Source of the DNA: an uncultured Clostridium sp.
Lineage (GTDB): Bacteria; Bacillota; Clostridia; Peptostreptococcales; Peptostreptococcaceae
Assembly (NCBI GenBank): GCA_945871955.1
Contig: CAMBXR010000005.1
Span: forward strand, 1 to 64,000
DNA length: 64,000 nt
Reading direction: 5' to 3'
Below the pieces are notes generated by a model, which was given only the letters and a program-made list of their open reading frames with translations, had not been told where the DNA came from and searched no databases. Position 1 is the stretch's first letter; every line of letters begins with the position of its first letter. Below, piece after piece: positions 7,732 through 16,026 of the stretch. The position numbers were made by a program, and so were the translations under genes.

Positions 7732-8004
7732 TTAGAATAAATCAGTTTTTCTCCTAGTAATAATCAGCCCCCATATAACTATTAAATAATAAGCTGTATA
7801 TAAGGTAGATTTAATTTCATCTATTTCTATACCAAATAATACACCATCGGTATTTGGTAAAAAGACTAAAAGAGAAGCTATAATTATTAAAACCGGATTA
7901 ATAATCACTTGTCTTTCTGATCTAAACAACAATATATTTCCTGACCACGTAATAGAAAATATCAAAAACAAAATTTTATAAATAGATTCAATGCTATTAA
8001 TCAT
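7732..8004 (-). CDS. Small three-helix membrane protein, unknown
   Basis: A 90-residue protein that I cannot assign. Three hydrophobic segments are visible: IYKILFLIFSITWSGNILLF, VIINPVLIIIASLLVFL and STLYTAYYLIVIWGLII. A short basic tail (TRRKTDLF) follows. A longer frame opens at 8031, but AGAGGAG lies seven bases before the internal ATG at 8004, so the shorter start is preferred. The gene is alone and convergent with the LRR gene. Confidence 0.65.
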   Translation of the reverse strand: MINSIESIYKILFLIFSITWSGNILLFRSERQVIINPVLIIIASLLVFLPNTDGVLFGIEIDEIKSTLYTAYYLIVIWGLIITRRKTDLF

Positions 8005-8201
8005 ATTTGGCTCCTCTCTAATATAACTCATTTTCGAATTTATACACTAAGCAAGTATTTCGGTTTATTTATTGATATATCGCAATAAAATTATATTATT
8101 TTTTAAAATAAATTTAAAGGTATTTTCATGTTTTATTTTTAATATATTTAATATAATAGTTAAAATATTTTATTTATATCAAAGAAAGGAGCAATCTTGT
8201 T

Positions 8202-8837
8202 ATGAAGTTCTATCAATGGTATAGTCAAGCACTTGGAAGTATAATTGGAATGATTTCATGTATCTATTGTTATCTAAGAGGAGATATACTATTATATTAT
8301 AATTTAACAGGTAATTATGATACTTTAACATTTAATAAAATAGTAGCAAGTTATACATTATACCCCTTATGTATAGTTACATTTCTATTATCATTAATAA
8401 TAGCTTTAATACCCAATTGTATGAACAATAAAATATTCGGTGTAAATACATATAAAGTTAATAGTTTTCTAAAATATTTAACAGTCATAATAGGCATCTT
8501 AGGTTGCGGCATATACTTCATACCTCCAATTTTCATTTTACTATTCGCTGAAATTATATCAATAATTAGTTTTATAAAAAATAAACTAAGCCGAAAGAAA
8601 GAATTAGCCGATGATAATTGTTATAATAACCAAAGTAAAGAATATGATATTACCCATATAATCGAAGAAACAAATAACTTATCTGAAGATAAACATATTT
8701 TAACAAAAACAGAAATTGCTATTCATCTATTAAATAAAGATTCCAATATAGACTTTATTACCGATATAACCGGACTACCATTGGATTATATAAACAAATT
8801 GAAAAAAGAAGCTGTACATTCCCAAAGTGAAAAATAA
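8202..8837 (+). CDS. Membrane protein with an Rpn-like C-terminal helical tail
   Basis: A 211-residue protein with four likely membrane segments in its first 125 residues (about 8-26, 50-70, 88-108, 108-125). These are followed by a charged cytoplasmic part. Residues about 170-204 (IAIHLLNKDSNIDFITDITGL...YINKLKKEA) resemble the C-terminal tail of the Rpn protein at 279 (IAKSLLDVLDDKTISLKTGL...EIKSLK), a helix-turn-helix-like unit. The start follows AAAGGAG. The function is unknown. The tail may be a general interaction module rather than a sign of nuclease activity. Confidence 0.65.
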   Translation: MKFYQWYSQALGSIIGMISCIYCYLRGDILLYYNLTGNYDTLTFNKIVASYTLYPLCIVTFLLSLIIALIPNCMNNKIFGVNTYKVNSFLKYLTVIIGILGCGIYFIPPIFILLFAEIISIISFIKNKLSRKKELADDNCYNNQSKEYDITHIIEETNNLSEDKHILTKTEIAIHLLNKDSNIDFITDITGLPLDYINKLKKEAVHSQSEK

Positions 8838-9002
8838 ACTTATTTTTATTACAAAATAAATAAAGGTATTTAACTATATATATAGAAATATATTTATAAA
8901 GTTATATTTTTTTAGTACTTTAAGATACTATTTTTTATCATTGAATGGATGTAGTGTTTTAATTAAAAAATGTTTTAAAAACAAATCAAGGGGGATATTG
9001 AA

Positions 9003-9263
9003 ATGGAAGTATTAAAAGTTTCATCAAAGTCTAATCCTAATTCTGTAGCTGGAGCTTTAGCAGGAGTACTAAGGGAAAAGGGAAGTGCAGAAATACAAGC
9101 AATAGGTGCAGGTGCATTAAATCAAGCCATAAAATCAATTGCTATAGCAAGAGGATTTGTAGCACCAAGTGGGCTTGATTTAGTATGCGTTCCAGCATTT
9201 ACTGATATAGAAATTGATGGCGAGCAAAAAACAGCTATCAAACTTATTATTGAACCTAGATAG
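9003..9263 (+). CDS. spoVS: Stage V sporulation protein S
   Basis: An 86-residue protein matching SpoVS along its full length (MEVLKVSSKSNPNSVAGALA, then GAGALNQAIKSIAIARGFVAPSG). SpoVS is a small Alba-like protein needed for normal progress through sporulation and spore coat assembly in Bacillus, and it is highly conserved in spore formers. The start follows AAGGGGGAT (about 8989-8997). It is a single-gene transcript ended by the hairpin at 9276-9318. Its presence is direct evidence for a spore-forming host or recent ancestor. Confidence 0.97.
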   Translation: MEVLKVSSKSNPNSVAGALAGVLREKGSAEIQAIGAGALNQAIKSIAIARGFVAPSGLDLVCVPAFTDIEIDGEQKTAIKLIIEPR

Positions 9264-9275
9264 TATATAGTTAAT

Positions 9276-9318
9276 AAAAATATAATCATATAGAACTAAT
9301 CTATATGATTATATTTTT
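9276..9318. terminator. Terminator of spoVS, possibly bidirectional
   Basis: A long stem, AAAAATATAATCATATAG against CTATATGATTATATTTTT, with a seven-base loop. Runs of A and T at both ends suit both directions. The convergent staygreen-like gene ends at 9371. Confidence 0.8.
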
Positions 9319-9370
9319 ATGCAATAAAATCAAATTTAACATAAACAACACTTAATCCTATTATACAATT

Positions 9371-9769
9371 TTAGATTACATAGTCTTTTACATTTCCATA
9401 AAACTCGTAATTATTAAATATTGGAATAGATGAATCAAACTTTATATAGATAGGAGTCATCAGAAGCTCAGGGTTTGCTTTTAATAATTGTCTATCACCA
9501 TAAATTATAGCTTGCAATGCTGAATTCATATGTGATTTAAAAATATTATATCTATATAGAGCATCAGAATAGTTTAAATCCCCAATACAAGCATAAAAAA
9601 ATAGAATATAGGAATCATCATATGTTTTCCATGTACCTAAAACTTCATCTCTTAAATCATAGTTTATAGCACCATAATCATATTCATTAGCTACTGTTAA
9701 AAACATCATACCTGTATCATCAGAATGTGTAAGAGTATATTTTCTATCTTTAATTGGACTAAATCTCAT
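9371..9769 (-). CDS. Staygreen-family protein
   Basis: A 132-residue protein matching the core of the staygreen (SGR) family. Its plant members remove Mg from chlorophyll a. Recognisable blocks are RKYTLTHSDDTGMMFLTV (about 9-26), INYDLRDEVLGTWK (about 36-49), the Cys in FYACIGDL, YNIFKSHMNSALQAIIYGD, and the C-terminal LLKANPELLMTPIYI. Bacterial homologues occur in non-photosynthetic species, where the substrate is unknown. It could act on another tetrapyrrole or have lost that role. The start is supported by GGTGAT. The gene is monocistronic with no tetrapyrrole genes nearby. Confidence 0.75.
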   Translation of the reverse strand: MRFSPIKDRKYTLTHSDDTGMMFLTVANEYDYGAINYDLRDEVLGTWKTYDDSYILFFYACIGDLNYSDALYRYNIFKSHMNSALQAIIYGDRQLLKANPELLMTPIYIKFDSSIPIFNNYEFYGNVKDYVI

Positions 9770-10072
9770 ATTATCACCAACTCAATATTTTTCATTTATA
9801 TATAATATTAAGATTAATAGATATAAGTTCTAATAAATTCACAAAAGAGTATAAGTATATCCAATAATCTTTCAATTAATAACTAGTTTCTAAATGTATA
9901 TTTAGGGAATAGTTGTATATTCAATACATTATTTTTATTACCTACCACTACTTACTAGCCCCTTTTGATAATCATTATCATTTTTAATATTTTATTTTTG
10001 TTTATTATTATTGTAACTTTAGCTTAATTATGGTATTTTCTAGATATATACATAAATAAGGTGGAATTTTAT
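9770..10072. other. Divergent AT-rich intergenic region
   Basis: About 300 bp between the divergent staygreen-like and XerS-like genes, presumably carrying both promoters. A GATAATCATTATC palindrome (9967-9979) is the most distinctive element. It looks like half of a Fur-type operator (GATAATGATAATCATTATC), but only this part is present. Confidence 0.35.
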
Positions 10073-11215
10073 ATGACAAATAAAAATATTAAATTTAATA
10101 ATAAATCTGACAAACCAAATAATATAGTTCTTCGTGACCACGAAATAATTGAAAAATGTATTTCTTTTGAAAATAAGCTTCCATCTTTTATGAAAGATTA
10201 TTTCATATATTTAAAAGGATCTGTAGCTGTTTCTACTAGAGCTGCTTATTTAGAAGATATACATTTCTTTTGTGACTACATTATAAAAGAAACTAATTTA
10301 TCCAATGCTGATTGTATAAAGGATATTTCATTACAAAATTTTAATGCAATTAAAGCTAGAGATGTTAATTTATTTCTAGGAGACTACTGTCCTCGATATT
10401 ATAGAGAAAAAAACAATAATACTCTTATATTTGAGAATAATAGTCGTGCTCTTGCTAGAAAAAAATCATCTATCTCTACTCTATTTAAATTTCTATATAG
10501 AAATGAACAAATAGACAATAATATTACTGATGGTTTTAATCCTATAAAACTACCAAAGCCTCAACCTGATGCAATCAAAAGGCTTGATATTGATGAAGTA
10601 GCTTTAATGCTGGAAGCTGTAGAAACTGGTAAAGGTTTAACAGATAAAGAGTTAGTTTATTGGGAGAAAACAAAATTAAGGGATAAAGCTATATTAGCCC
10701 TTTTTGTTACATACGGACTAAGATTGAATGAGCTTAGAGAGCTTAATATCTCTTCATTTAATTTTTCAAGAGGTGAATTCAAAATATATAGAAAAAGAGG
10801 TAAAGAAGTATTAATGCCTATTAATAAAACCTGTGAATATGTTGTTAAAGATTATATTTATAATGAAAGAACAAATTCCGAGCTTCTTCCTGATGAATTT
10901 AAAGATGCCCTATTTTTATCATTACAAAATAAAAGAATTACACCTAAGGCTATAAGGCAGTTAGTAAAAAAATATACATCTATTTGTATGAATACATCAA
11001 GAGATAATGGTTATAGTCCACATAAATTAAGAGCTACTGCTGCTACTTCTTTAATACAATCTGGTTTTTCTATTTATGATGTGAAAACTTTATTAGATCA
11101 TGATAATGTAACTACTACTCAACTTTATGCAGCACATAAGAAAAATATAAAAAGGGATATCGTTAATAACTTTGAGTGGATTGATGAAGATGAGATAAAT
11201 AGTAAAGAAGATTAG
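10073..11215 (+). CDS. XerS-like tyrosine recombinase
   Basis: A 380-residue tyrosine recombinase of the single-protein Xer type found in some Firmicutes, which resolves chromosome dimers at dif. The N-terminal SAM-like domain (about 35-165) includes the long insertion typical of XerS. The catalytic residues are visible: Arg in YGLRLNELREL, Lys in RKRGKEV, H-x-x-R in SPHKLRATAATSL, His in LLDHDNVTTT, and Tyr in TQLYAAHKK. An upstream in-frame GTG at 10061 is less likely, because AAGGTGG at 10058-10064 fits the ATG at 10073. It sits next to lexA with the same orientation and no mobile-element genes, which favours a housekeeping role over phage integration. Confidence 0.85.
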   Translation: MTNKNIKFNNKSDKPNNIVLRDHEIIEKCISFENKLPSFMKDYFIYLKGSVAVSTRAAYLEDIHFFCDYIIKETNLSNADCIKDISLQNFNAIKARDVNLFLGDYCPRYYREKNNNTLIFENNSRALARKKSSISTLFKFLYRNEQIDNNITDGFNPIKLPKPQPDAIKRLDIDEVALMLEAVETGKGLTDKELVYWEKTKLRDKAILALFVTYGLRLNELRELNISSFNFSRGEFKIYRKRGKEVLMPINKTCEYVVKDYIYNERTNSELLPDEFKDALFLSLQNKRITPKAIRQLVKKYTSICMNTSRDNGYSPHKLRATAATSLIQSGFSIYDVKTLLDHDNVTTTQLYAAHKKNIKRDIVNNFEWIDEDEINSKED

Positions 11216-11240
11216 TATATTATAAAAAATATAGAATTAG

Positions 11241-11279
11241 GAACAAATGTTTGTGAGATTAGCTTCTATGTGATACAAT
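11241..11279 (+). promoter_or_regulatory. lexA promoter with SOS box
   Basis: The SOS box GAACAAATGTTT (11241-11252) overlaps a -35 element TTGTGA (11251-11256). A -10 element TACAAT (11274-11279) lies 17 bases further on. It matches the Gram-positive LexA site (GAAC-N4-GTTY) and implies autoregulation of lexA. Confidence 0.85.
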
Positions 11280-11317
11280 ATAATTAATAATAGAATTATT
11301 ACTAAGATTATTAAGAA

Positions 11318-11965
11318 ATGAGTGATTTTATGTACTTAGATTTAACAAGCAAGCAAGCTATGATATTTGAATTTATTAAAGAACAACAACTAGCTAAAGG
11401 CTATCCACCTTCAGTAAGAGAAATATGTTCTGCAGTAGGGTTAAAATCTACATCAACTGTCCACTCTCACCTAAATAAACTTGAAAAATTAGGATACATA
11501 AGAAGGGACCCTACAAAACCTAGGGCAATTGAAATTCTAAATAACAACAATAATGATAACGACGTTTTAGGTATAAATCAAGAAATAATACCTATCCCTG
11601 TAGTAGGTCAAATAACAGCCGGTGAACCAATCTTAGCAGCACAAAATATAGAAGAATATATTCCTCTTCCAGCAAACTTAGTTCAAGGTAAGGATAACTT
11701 TATTTTACGTGTAAAGGGAGAAAGTATGATCGGTGCTGGAATTCTTGATAAAGATTATGTTATAGTAGATAAAAATAACCATGCATCTAACTCTCAAATA
11801 GTTGTGGCATTAATTAATGGTGAATATGCTACTGTAAAAAGATTTTTTAAAGAAGACAGATTAGTTAGATTACAACCTGAAAATGAGTTTATGGACTCTA
11901 TCATACTAGACGAAAGAAATATAGAAATAATAGGCATAGTAAAAGGTGTTTTTAGAACACTATAA
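11318..11965 (+). CDS. lexA: LexA repressor
   Basis: A 215-residue SOS repressor. The N-terminal winged-helix domain (about 1-75) has PSVREICSAVGLKSTSTVHSHL as its recognition region. The linker is Asn-rich (NNNNNDND, 75-82). The C-terminal S24 protease domain has the self-cleavage site Ala101-Gly102 in QITAGEP and the Ser136/Lys174 dyad (GESMIGAGI, YATVKRFF). The ATG at 11318 is used here, but ATG 11330 (MYLDLTSKQ) is possible because no strong ribosome binding site distinguishes them. It is controlled by the SOS box at 11241. Two further boxes of the same sequence are at 12868 and 35610. Confidence 0.97.
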   Translation: MSDFMYLDLTSKQAMIFEFIKEQQLAKGYPPSVREICSAVGLKSTSTVHSHLNKLEKLGYIRRDPTKPRAIEILNNNNNDNDVLGINQEIIPIPVVGQITAGEPILAAQNIEEYIPLPANLVQGKDNFILRVKGESMIGAGILDKDYVIVDKNNHASNSQIVVALINGEYATVKRFFKEDRLVRLQPENEFMDSIILDERNIEIIGIVKGVFRTL

Positions 11966-11998
11966 AAAAGTCTTCTACATTTAGTAGAAGACTTTTTT
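11964..11998. terminator. Bidirectional terminator between lexA and deoD
   Basis: AAAAAAGTCTTCTAC / GTAGAAGACTTTTTT with a five-base loop lies between the two convergent genes. Confidence 0.9.
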
Positions 11999-12027
11999 AT
12001 TTATAACTTAATATGTTTAATTTTTAA

Positions 12028-12747
12028 TTATGCTAAGTTTAAAGCAATTTCCATCATGTTAGTAAATGCTACTTGTCTTTCATGAGAAGTAGTAGCTTTA
12101 CCTTCTAGAGGACAATCTGATATAGTAAGTATTGTAAGTGCATTAACTCCTGCTCTAGCAGCATTCATATAAAGAGCTGCAGCTTCCATTTCTACACATA
12201 AAACTCCCATTTTTGTCCATTTTCTAAGTCCGTCTAATCCTTCATCTCCATAGAATATGTCACTTGATAAGATATTTCCAACATGTACTTCTTTACCTTG
12301 TTCTTTAGCTATTTCTACTGCTTTAGAAAGTAATTCATAACTTGCTACTGGTGCATATGTACCTGGTAAGTTATATTGTGAAGCATAGTTAGAGTCAGTA
12401 CATGCTCCCATACCTATTACTATATCATAAAGATCTAATTTATCACTTAATGCTCCTGCAGATCCTATTCTTATAAGATTTTTTACTCCATAGAAATGTA
12501 TTAATTCATAAGAATATATACCTATAGATGGCATTCCCATACCTGAACCTTGAACTGATATTCTTTTTCCTTTATAGTACCCTGTGTATCCATTCATTCC
12601 TCTTACAGTGTTGTATTGTACAACATCTTCTAAAAAGTTTTCTGCTATAAATTTAGCTCTTAATGGATCTCCTGGTAATAATACTGTTTCTGCTATATCT
12701 CCAACCTGAGCCCCTATATGAGGTGTTGGTACTGGTGAATTACTCAT
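12028..12747 (-). CDS. deoD: Purine-nucleoside phosphorylase, DeoD type
   Basis: A 239-residue enzyme of purine salvage that splits (deoxy)nucleosides with phosphate into base and (deoxy)ribose-1-phosphate. The bacterial hexameric DeoD type is clear from [20 protein letters not shown], the phosphate-binding [21 protein letters not shown], the substrate-binding VEMEAAALY, and [15 protein letters not shown] near the C-terminus. The start follows AGGAGGAAAC. The promoter is probably TTGACA (minus strand, 12845-12840) with a poor -10. An SOS box lies 22 bases upstream of that -35. Transcription ends at the shared terminator with lexA. Confidence 0.96.
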   Translation of the reverse strand: MSNSPVPTPHIGAQVGDIAETVLLPGDPLRAKFIAENFLEDVVQYNTVRGMNGYTGYYKGKRISVQGSGMGMPSIGIYSYELIHFYGVKNLIRIGSAGALSDKLDLYDIVIGMGACTDSNYASQYNLPGTYAPVASYELLSKAVEIAKEQGKEVHVGNILSSDIFYGDEGLDGLRKWTKMGVLCVEMEAAALYMNAARAGVNALTILTISDCPLEGKATTSHERQVAFTNMMEIALNLA

Positions 12748-12867
12748 ATTGTTTCCTCCTATATGTATGAATATGTTAATCTACTCTATTATATTATACA
12801 CACAATTTAATGTAAATATAGAAGTTTATTTTAACGTTATGTCAAAAGTGCTATTTTTTATCATGAA

Positions 12868-12879
12868 GAACATTTGTTC
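12868..12879. promoter_or_regulatory. SOS box upstream of deoD
   Basis: Plus strand GAACATTTGTTC; minus strand GAACAAATGTTC. This differs from the lexA box by one base. It lies between the end of the 151-residue protein gene and the deoD promoter, about 120 bp before the deoD start. It also lies inside the loop of a weak AAAGTGCT / AGCACTTT stem (12845-12901). Confidence 0.65.
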
Positions 12880-12903
12880 CATATGCTAAAATTAAGCACT
12901 TTA

Positions 12904-13359
12904 CTACTCTATTCCAATTAAGTCCTTTATCTTTTTAGATAGCTCTTCCTCTGAAAAATAATTAAAATCTTTATTATATACTCTTTTAAAAGCTGATTCC
13001 CTTGCAAATATTAGAAATGCTGAGTCCTCCGTTTCTAATCTAAAATAACTCCATGAGAATGCATTATCATAAAAATGAAATGAAAGTCTATTAGGTTTTA
13101 TTGTATTTACACTGTCCTCAGTAATTAATTCAATATACTTATCTTCTTTTGCAAAATCAACACCGTATAAATTTGAAACTTGTCCATTTGGATAAAAAAT
13201 ATTATTTGAATTCTTATAACACAGTGTAAATAATATATTTAATATATCTATTTCATTCTTCCATATACACTTATCAGGTATAGCTCTAGGAAAAATTTCA
13301 ATAATCCTCTCTTCCCATTGTTGTATATTCTTAGAAATTTTAATTTCCTTATTAGACAA
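12904..13359 (-). CDS. Conserved hypothetical cytosolic protein
   Basis: A 151-residue protein that I do not recognise. There is no signal peptide and no membrane helix. It is acidic and rich in aromatic residues, with a mixed alpha/beta pattern and three Cys. The most distinctive stretch is RLSFHFYDNAFSWSYFRLET (about 94-113), followed by SAFLIFARESAFKRVY. The start is TTG, fixed by GGAGGTG six bases upstream. It is transcribed divergently from the glycosyltransferase gene. Nothing nearby suggests a pathway. Confidence 0.6.
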   Translation of the reverse strand: MSNKEIKISKNIQQWEERIIEIFPRAIPDKCIWKNEIDILNILFTLCYKNSNNIFYPNGQVSNLYGVDFAKEDKYIELITEDSVNTIKPNRLSFHFYDNAFSWSYFRLETEDSAFLIFARESAFKRVYNKDFNYFSEEELSKKIKDLIGIE

Positions 13360-13509
13360 ATTAACACCTCCATAATTACAGCTTATTATTTTATATAACT
13401 ACTATAATTATTATGACTATATATACATTTTTATACATTTTTATTAATTATTGTTATATATTATATGATATACTTCTAAGAGATGATATTTAGAAAGGTG
13501 GTTATAAAT

Positions 13510-14493
13510 ATGTTCAAACAAACTAAACCTGTTATTAGTATTATTATTCCAGTTTATAACACAAGTATTTATCTTGAAAAATGTTTGAACTCAATACATA
13601 ATCAAAGTTTTAAGGACTATGAAGTTATCTGTATAGATGATGGCTCATCTGATAATTCACTTGACATATTAAAAAAGTATGAAAAAATACTTAAAAATTG
13701 TAAAGTAATATCAGGACAAAATAAAGGTGTAGCTAGTGTAAGGAATAAAGGGTTAGAGCATGCATGTGGGGAATATATTGTTTTTATTGATAGTGATGAC
13801 TTTATAGAAAAAGATTATCTTGAAAAATTATATAATGAAAGCTGTAAAACTAATGCAGATGTAGTTATATGTAATTTTTATAGATATTATGAAAATTTGA
13901 ACTTAAGCATTCCAGTACTTCTGAAAAAAAGTAAAGGATTATATTCAAATCATTCTATTTTAAAATCACTTATTCCAGACATTCTTATTCACTCTTATCT
14001 ATGGAATAAGCTTTGGAAAAAAGAATTATTTAACAACTTAAAGTTTCCAAATATAAAATATGAAGATATTTCTGTCATGTGTGATTTGTTTTATAAGACA
14101 AAAAAAGTTGCTATTATAAATGACACCCTATATTATTATAGAATCAGAAAAACAAGTATAGTTAGAAACTATTCTATTAGTACACAAAATGATTATTTTA
14201 AATCATATGGATTTATAAGACTATTTTTAGAAAATAATAAGTTATATAATAAATATAAATTATCTTTCACATTATTATCTATAAAAGTATTCTTTGTTAT
14301 GTTTTTCATTAATATATTTTTAATTAATGAATATAAAGATTTTAAAATAACCTTAGAAAATTTTAAATCTTTTTATAAATTTATATGTCATGCTAACTCT
14401 TCAAAATATGATTATTCCATGGAAGATTTACTAGATTTAAATGTATTACAAAAATGCACAAATACTTTAATAAATGAAAAAAGCACAGAATAG
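13510..14493 (+). CDS. Family 2 glycosyltransferase
   Basis: A 327-residue GT-A fold glycosyltransferase, which transfers sugar from a nucleotide-sugar donor, probably to a surface glycan. The GT2 opening ISIIIPVYNTSIYLEKCLNS is followed by VICIDDGSSDNS, QNKGVASVRNKGLE, and the metal-binding DSDD in YIVFIDSDDFIEKDYL. The C-terminal 100 residues are helical with two hydrophobic patches (about 255-285) that may touch the membrane. An upstream ATG at 13483 is in frame, but AAAGGTGG lies before the ATG at 13510. It is an isolated gene, so donor and acceptor cannot be inferred. Confidence 0.88.
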   Translation: MFKQTKPVISIIIPVYNTSIYLEKCLNSIHNQSFKDYEVICIDDGSSDNSLDILKKYEKILKNCKVISGQNKGVASVRNKGLEHACGEYIVFIDSDDFIEKDYLEKLYNESCKTNADVVICNFYRYYENLNLSIPVLLKKSKGLYSNHSILKSLIPDILIHSYLWNKLWKKELFNNLKFPNIKYEDISVMCDLFYKTKKVAIINDTLYYYRIRKTSIVRNYSISTQNDYFKSYGFIRLFLENNKLYNKYKLSFTLLSIKVFFVMFFINIFLINEYKDFKITLENFKSFYKFICHANSSKYDYSMEDLLDLNVLQKCTNTLINEKSTE

Positions 14494-14510
14494 TATCTAC
14501 TCTGTGCTTT
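14480..14510. terminator. Bidirectional terminator, overlapping the end of the glycosyltransferase gene
   Basis: AAAGCACAGAATAG / CTACTCTGTGCTTT has one mismatch and a three-base loop. It overlaps the last codons of the plus-strand gene and ends just before the convergent hydrolase gene. Confidence 0.85.
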
Positions 14511-14514
14511 CCTA

Positions 14515-15423
14515 TTATATATATTTATTAATAAAACTATTTACCTTCTCCCAGTATAACTTACTATTTACCTTCTCACTCTTTGCATGTCCAGCTTCTT
14601 TTATTACTAGCTTATCTTTTTCTGATTTACAAGCATTATATAACTCATCTAACATATAATATGGAACAAACTTATCTTCTTGTCCATGAATAAACAAAAT
14701 TGGCACCTTTGATTTTTTTAATTGTTCAACTGCAGAGGCTTCTTTAATATAATAATTACATTTTAACTTAGTTATAATACTACAAATATTAAGTATTGGA
14801 AAAGCTGGCAGTTTAAACATAGATTTTAATTTATAAGCTAATTCATCTTTTACTGATGTATATCCACAATCTTCTATTATAGCTTTTACATTATCAGGTA
14901 ACTCCTCACCACTAACCATCATTACTGTAGCAGCTCCCATAGATATACCATGTAGTAATATTTTAGCATCTCTATCCTCTTCTAAAATAAATTCTATCCA
15001 TTTAACTATATCTAGTCTATCATGCCAACCCATTCCTATATAGTTTCCTTCACTTCTACCATGTCCTCTTAAATCAGGCATTAATATATTATAGCCTAAA
15101 TTGTAGTACTTATAAGCAATACTACTCATATACTCAGCACTGTTAATATATCCATGAACTGTTATAGCCCATTTATTACTATTTTCTCTTCTTATTATAT
15201 ATCCATGCAATTTTAAATTATCAAAGGAGTTTATATATGTACTTTCTTTTTTATCATATTCATATATCCAAATATCTTCAAATCTCTGATTTTTAGTATC
15301 ATTAGACTTGAAAATCCCCTTTTTAGAACTTTTAGGATTTAATGCATAATTATATAGTCTAAAACTTATACAAACTAGTACTATAATAACAACTAAAATT
15401 ATTATTATAAAAAACTTAAACAT
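14515..15423 (-). CDS. Membrane-anchored alpha/beta hydrolase
   Basis: A 302-residue serine hydrolase. The N-terminus is a membrane helix (about 3-24, mostly Ile/Val), so the enzyme is probably anchored with its catalytic domain outside. The fold is clear: WAITVHGYINSAEYM (oxyanion region), MPDLRGHGRSEG, the nucleophile Ser in LHGISMGAATVMM, Asp in IHGQEDKFVPYYM, and His in KEAGHAKSEK. It resembles the YqkD/FrsA-like peptidase S9-related hydrolases of Firmicutes. The substrate is unknown; an ester or peptide bond is possible. The start follows AAGGGGAGAG. It stands alone, convergent with the glycosyltransferase. Confidence 0.88.
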   Translation of the reverse strand: MFKFFIIIILVVIIVLVCISFRLYNYALNPKSSKKGIFKSNDTKNQRFEDIWIYEYDKKESTYINSFDNLKLHGYIIRRENSNKWAITVHGYINSAEYMSSIAYKYYNLGYNILMPDLRGHGRSEGNYIGMGWHDRLDIVKWIEFILEEDRDAKILLHGISMGAATVMMVSGEELPDNVKAIIEDCGYTSVKDELAYKLKSMFKLPAFPILNICSIITKLKCNYYIKEASAVEQLKKSKVPILFIHGQEDKFVPYYMLDELYNACKSEKDKLVIKEAGHAKSEKVNSKLYWEKVNSFINKYI

Positions 15424-15579
15424 TTATATACTCTCCCCTTATTTTAATTTTATAAGATGATTATAACATACTAACAACCTATAAAAAGAATATATATCTA
15501 TTATTTTACATGAATAGAATAAAAAGTAATTATATGTAAATAATAATAAAAACATATAGATATAAATGGAGGTACATAT

Positions 15580-15879
15580 ATGACACTTAATTGTTCTGTT
15601 GATAATTGTGTTTATAACAATTCTGGCATATGTTATGCTGGTAATATAAAAATATCTGGATCTAAAGCTTCTACTACAAGTGGTACAACTTGTGCTACTT
15701 TTACGCCACAAGATAATTCAAATAATTTCACTAATAATACTAGCAATACATTTACTACTTCATCTGATATAGAATGTATGGCTAAAAAATGTAATTATAA
15801 TAGCGCTTGTACTTGTACTGCTCCAAATGTACAAATAAACTTTAATAATGCATCATGTGATACATTTATATGTTATTAA
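15580..15879 (+). CDS. DUF1540 protein (two Cys-rich repeats)
   Basis: A 99-residue protein made of two DUF1540 units joined by an Asn/Thr/Ser-rich linker (about 48-62). Unit 1 (residues about 4-44) has the pattern C-x4-C-x-YNNSGICYAGNIKISG...TCATF. Unit 2 (about 64-97) repeats it as ECMAKKCNYNSACTCTAPNVQI...SCDTF. The regular Cys spacing suggests metal binding or disulfides. DUF1540 proteins are common in spore formers, and their role is not established. The start follows GGAGG. The gene ends at the hairpin at 15903. Confidence 0.88.
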   Translation: MTLNCSVDNCVYNNSGICYAGNIKISGSKASTTSGTTCATFTPQDNSNNFTNNTSNTFTTSSDIECMAKKCNYNSACTCTAPNVQINFNNASCDTFICY

Positions 15880-15902
15880 ATTATCTTAAGATTAATTTTT
15901 TG

Positions 15903-15928
15903 AGTGAGCTTCTCAGCTCACTTTTTTA
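15903..15928 (+). terminator. Terminator of the DUF1540 gene
   Basis: AGTGAGCT / AGCTCACT with a four-base loop, then six T. Confidence 0.9.
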
Positions 15929-16026
15929 CTTACTAAATTTATTTAATACTTTTATACTATAAGGTACAATTCTACACCCTATTTAATACAATAAAGTATA
16001 CGGATTAAACTTAAGGGGGGGACATC

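Noticed and set aside
9967..9979. Fur box in the region before the XerS-like gene
   Set aside because: Only the right part of the 19-bp consensus is present, and neither flanking gene is linked to iron.
15439..15711. 90-residue minus-strand frame over the DUF1540 gene
   Set aside because: It is the shadow of the DUF1540 gene; its Cys pattern mirrors the Thr/Ser codons of the other strand.
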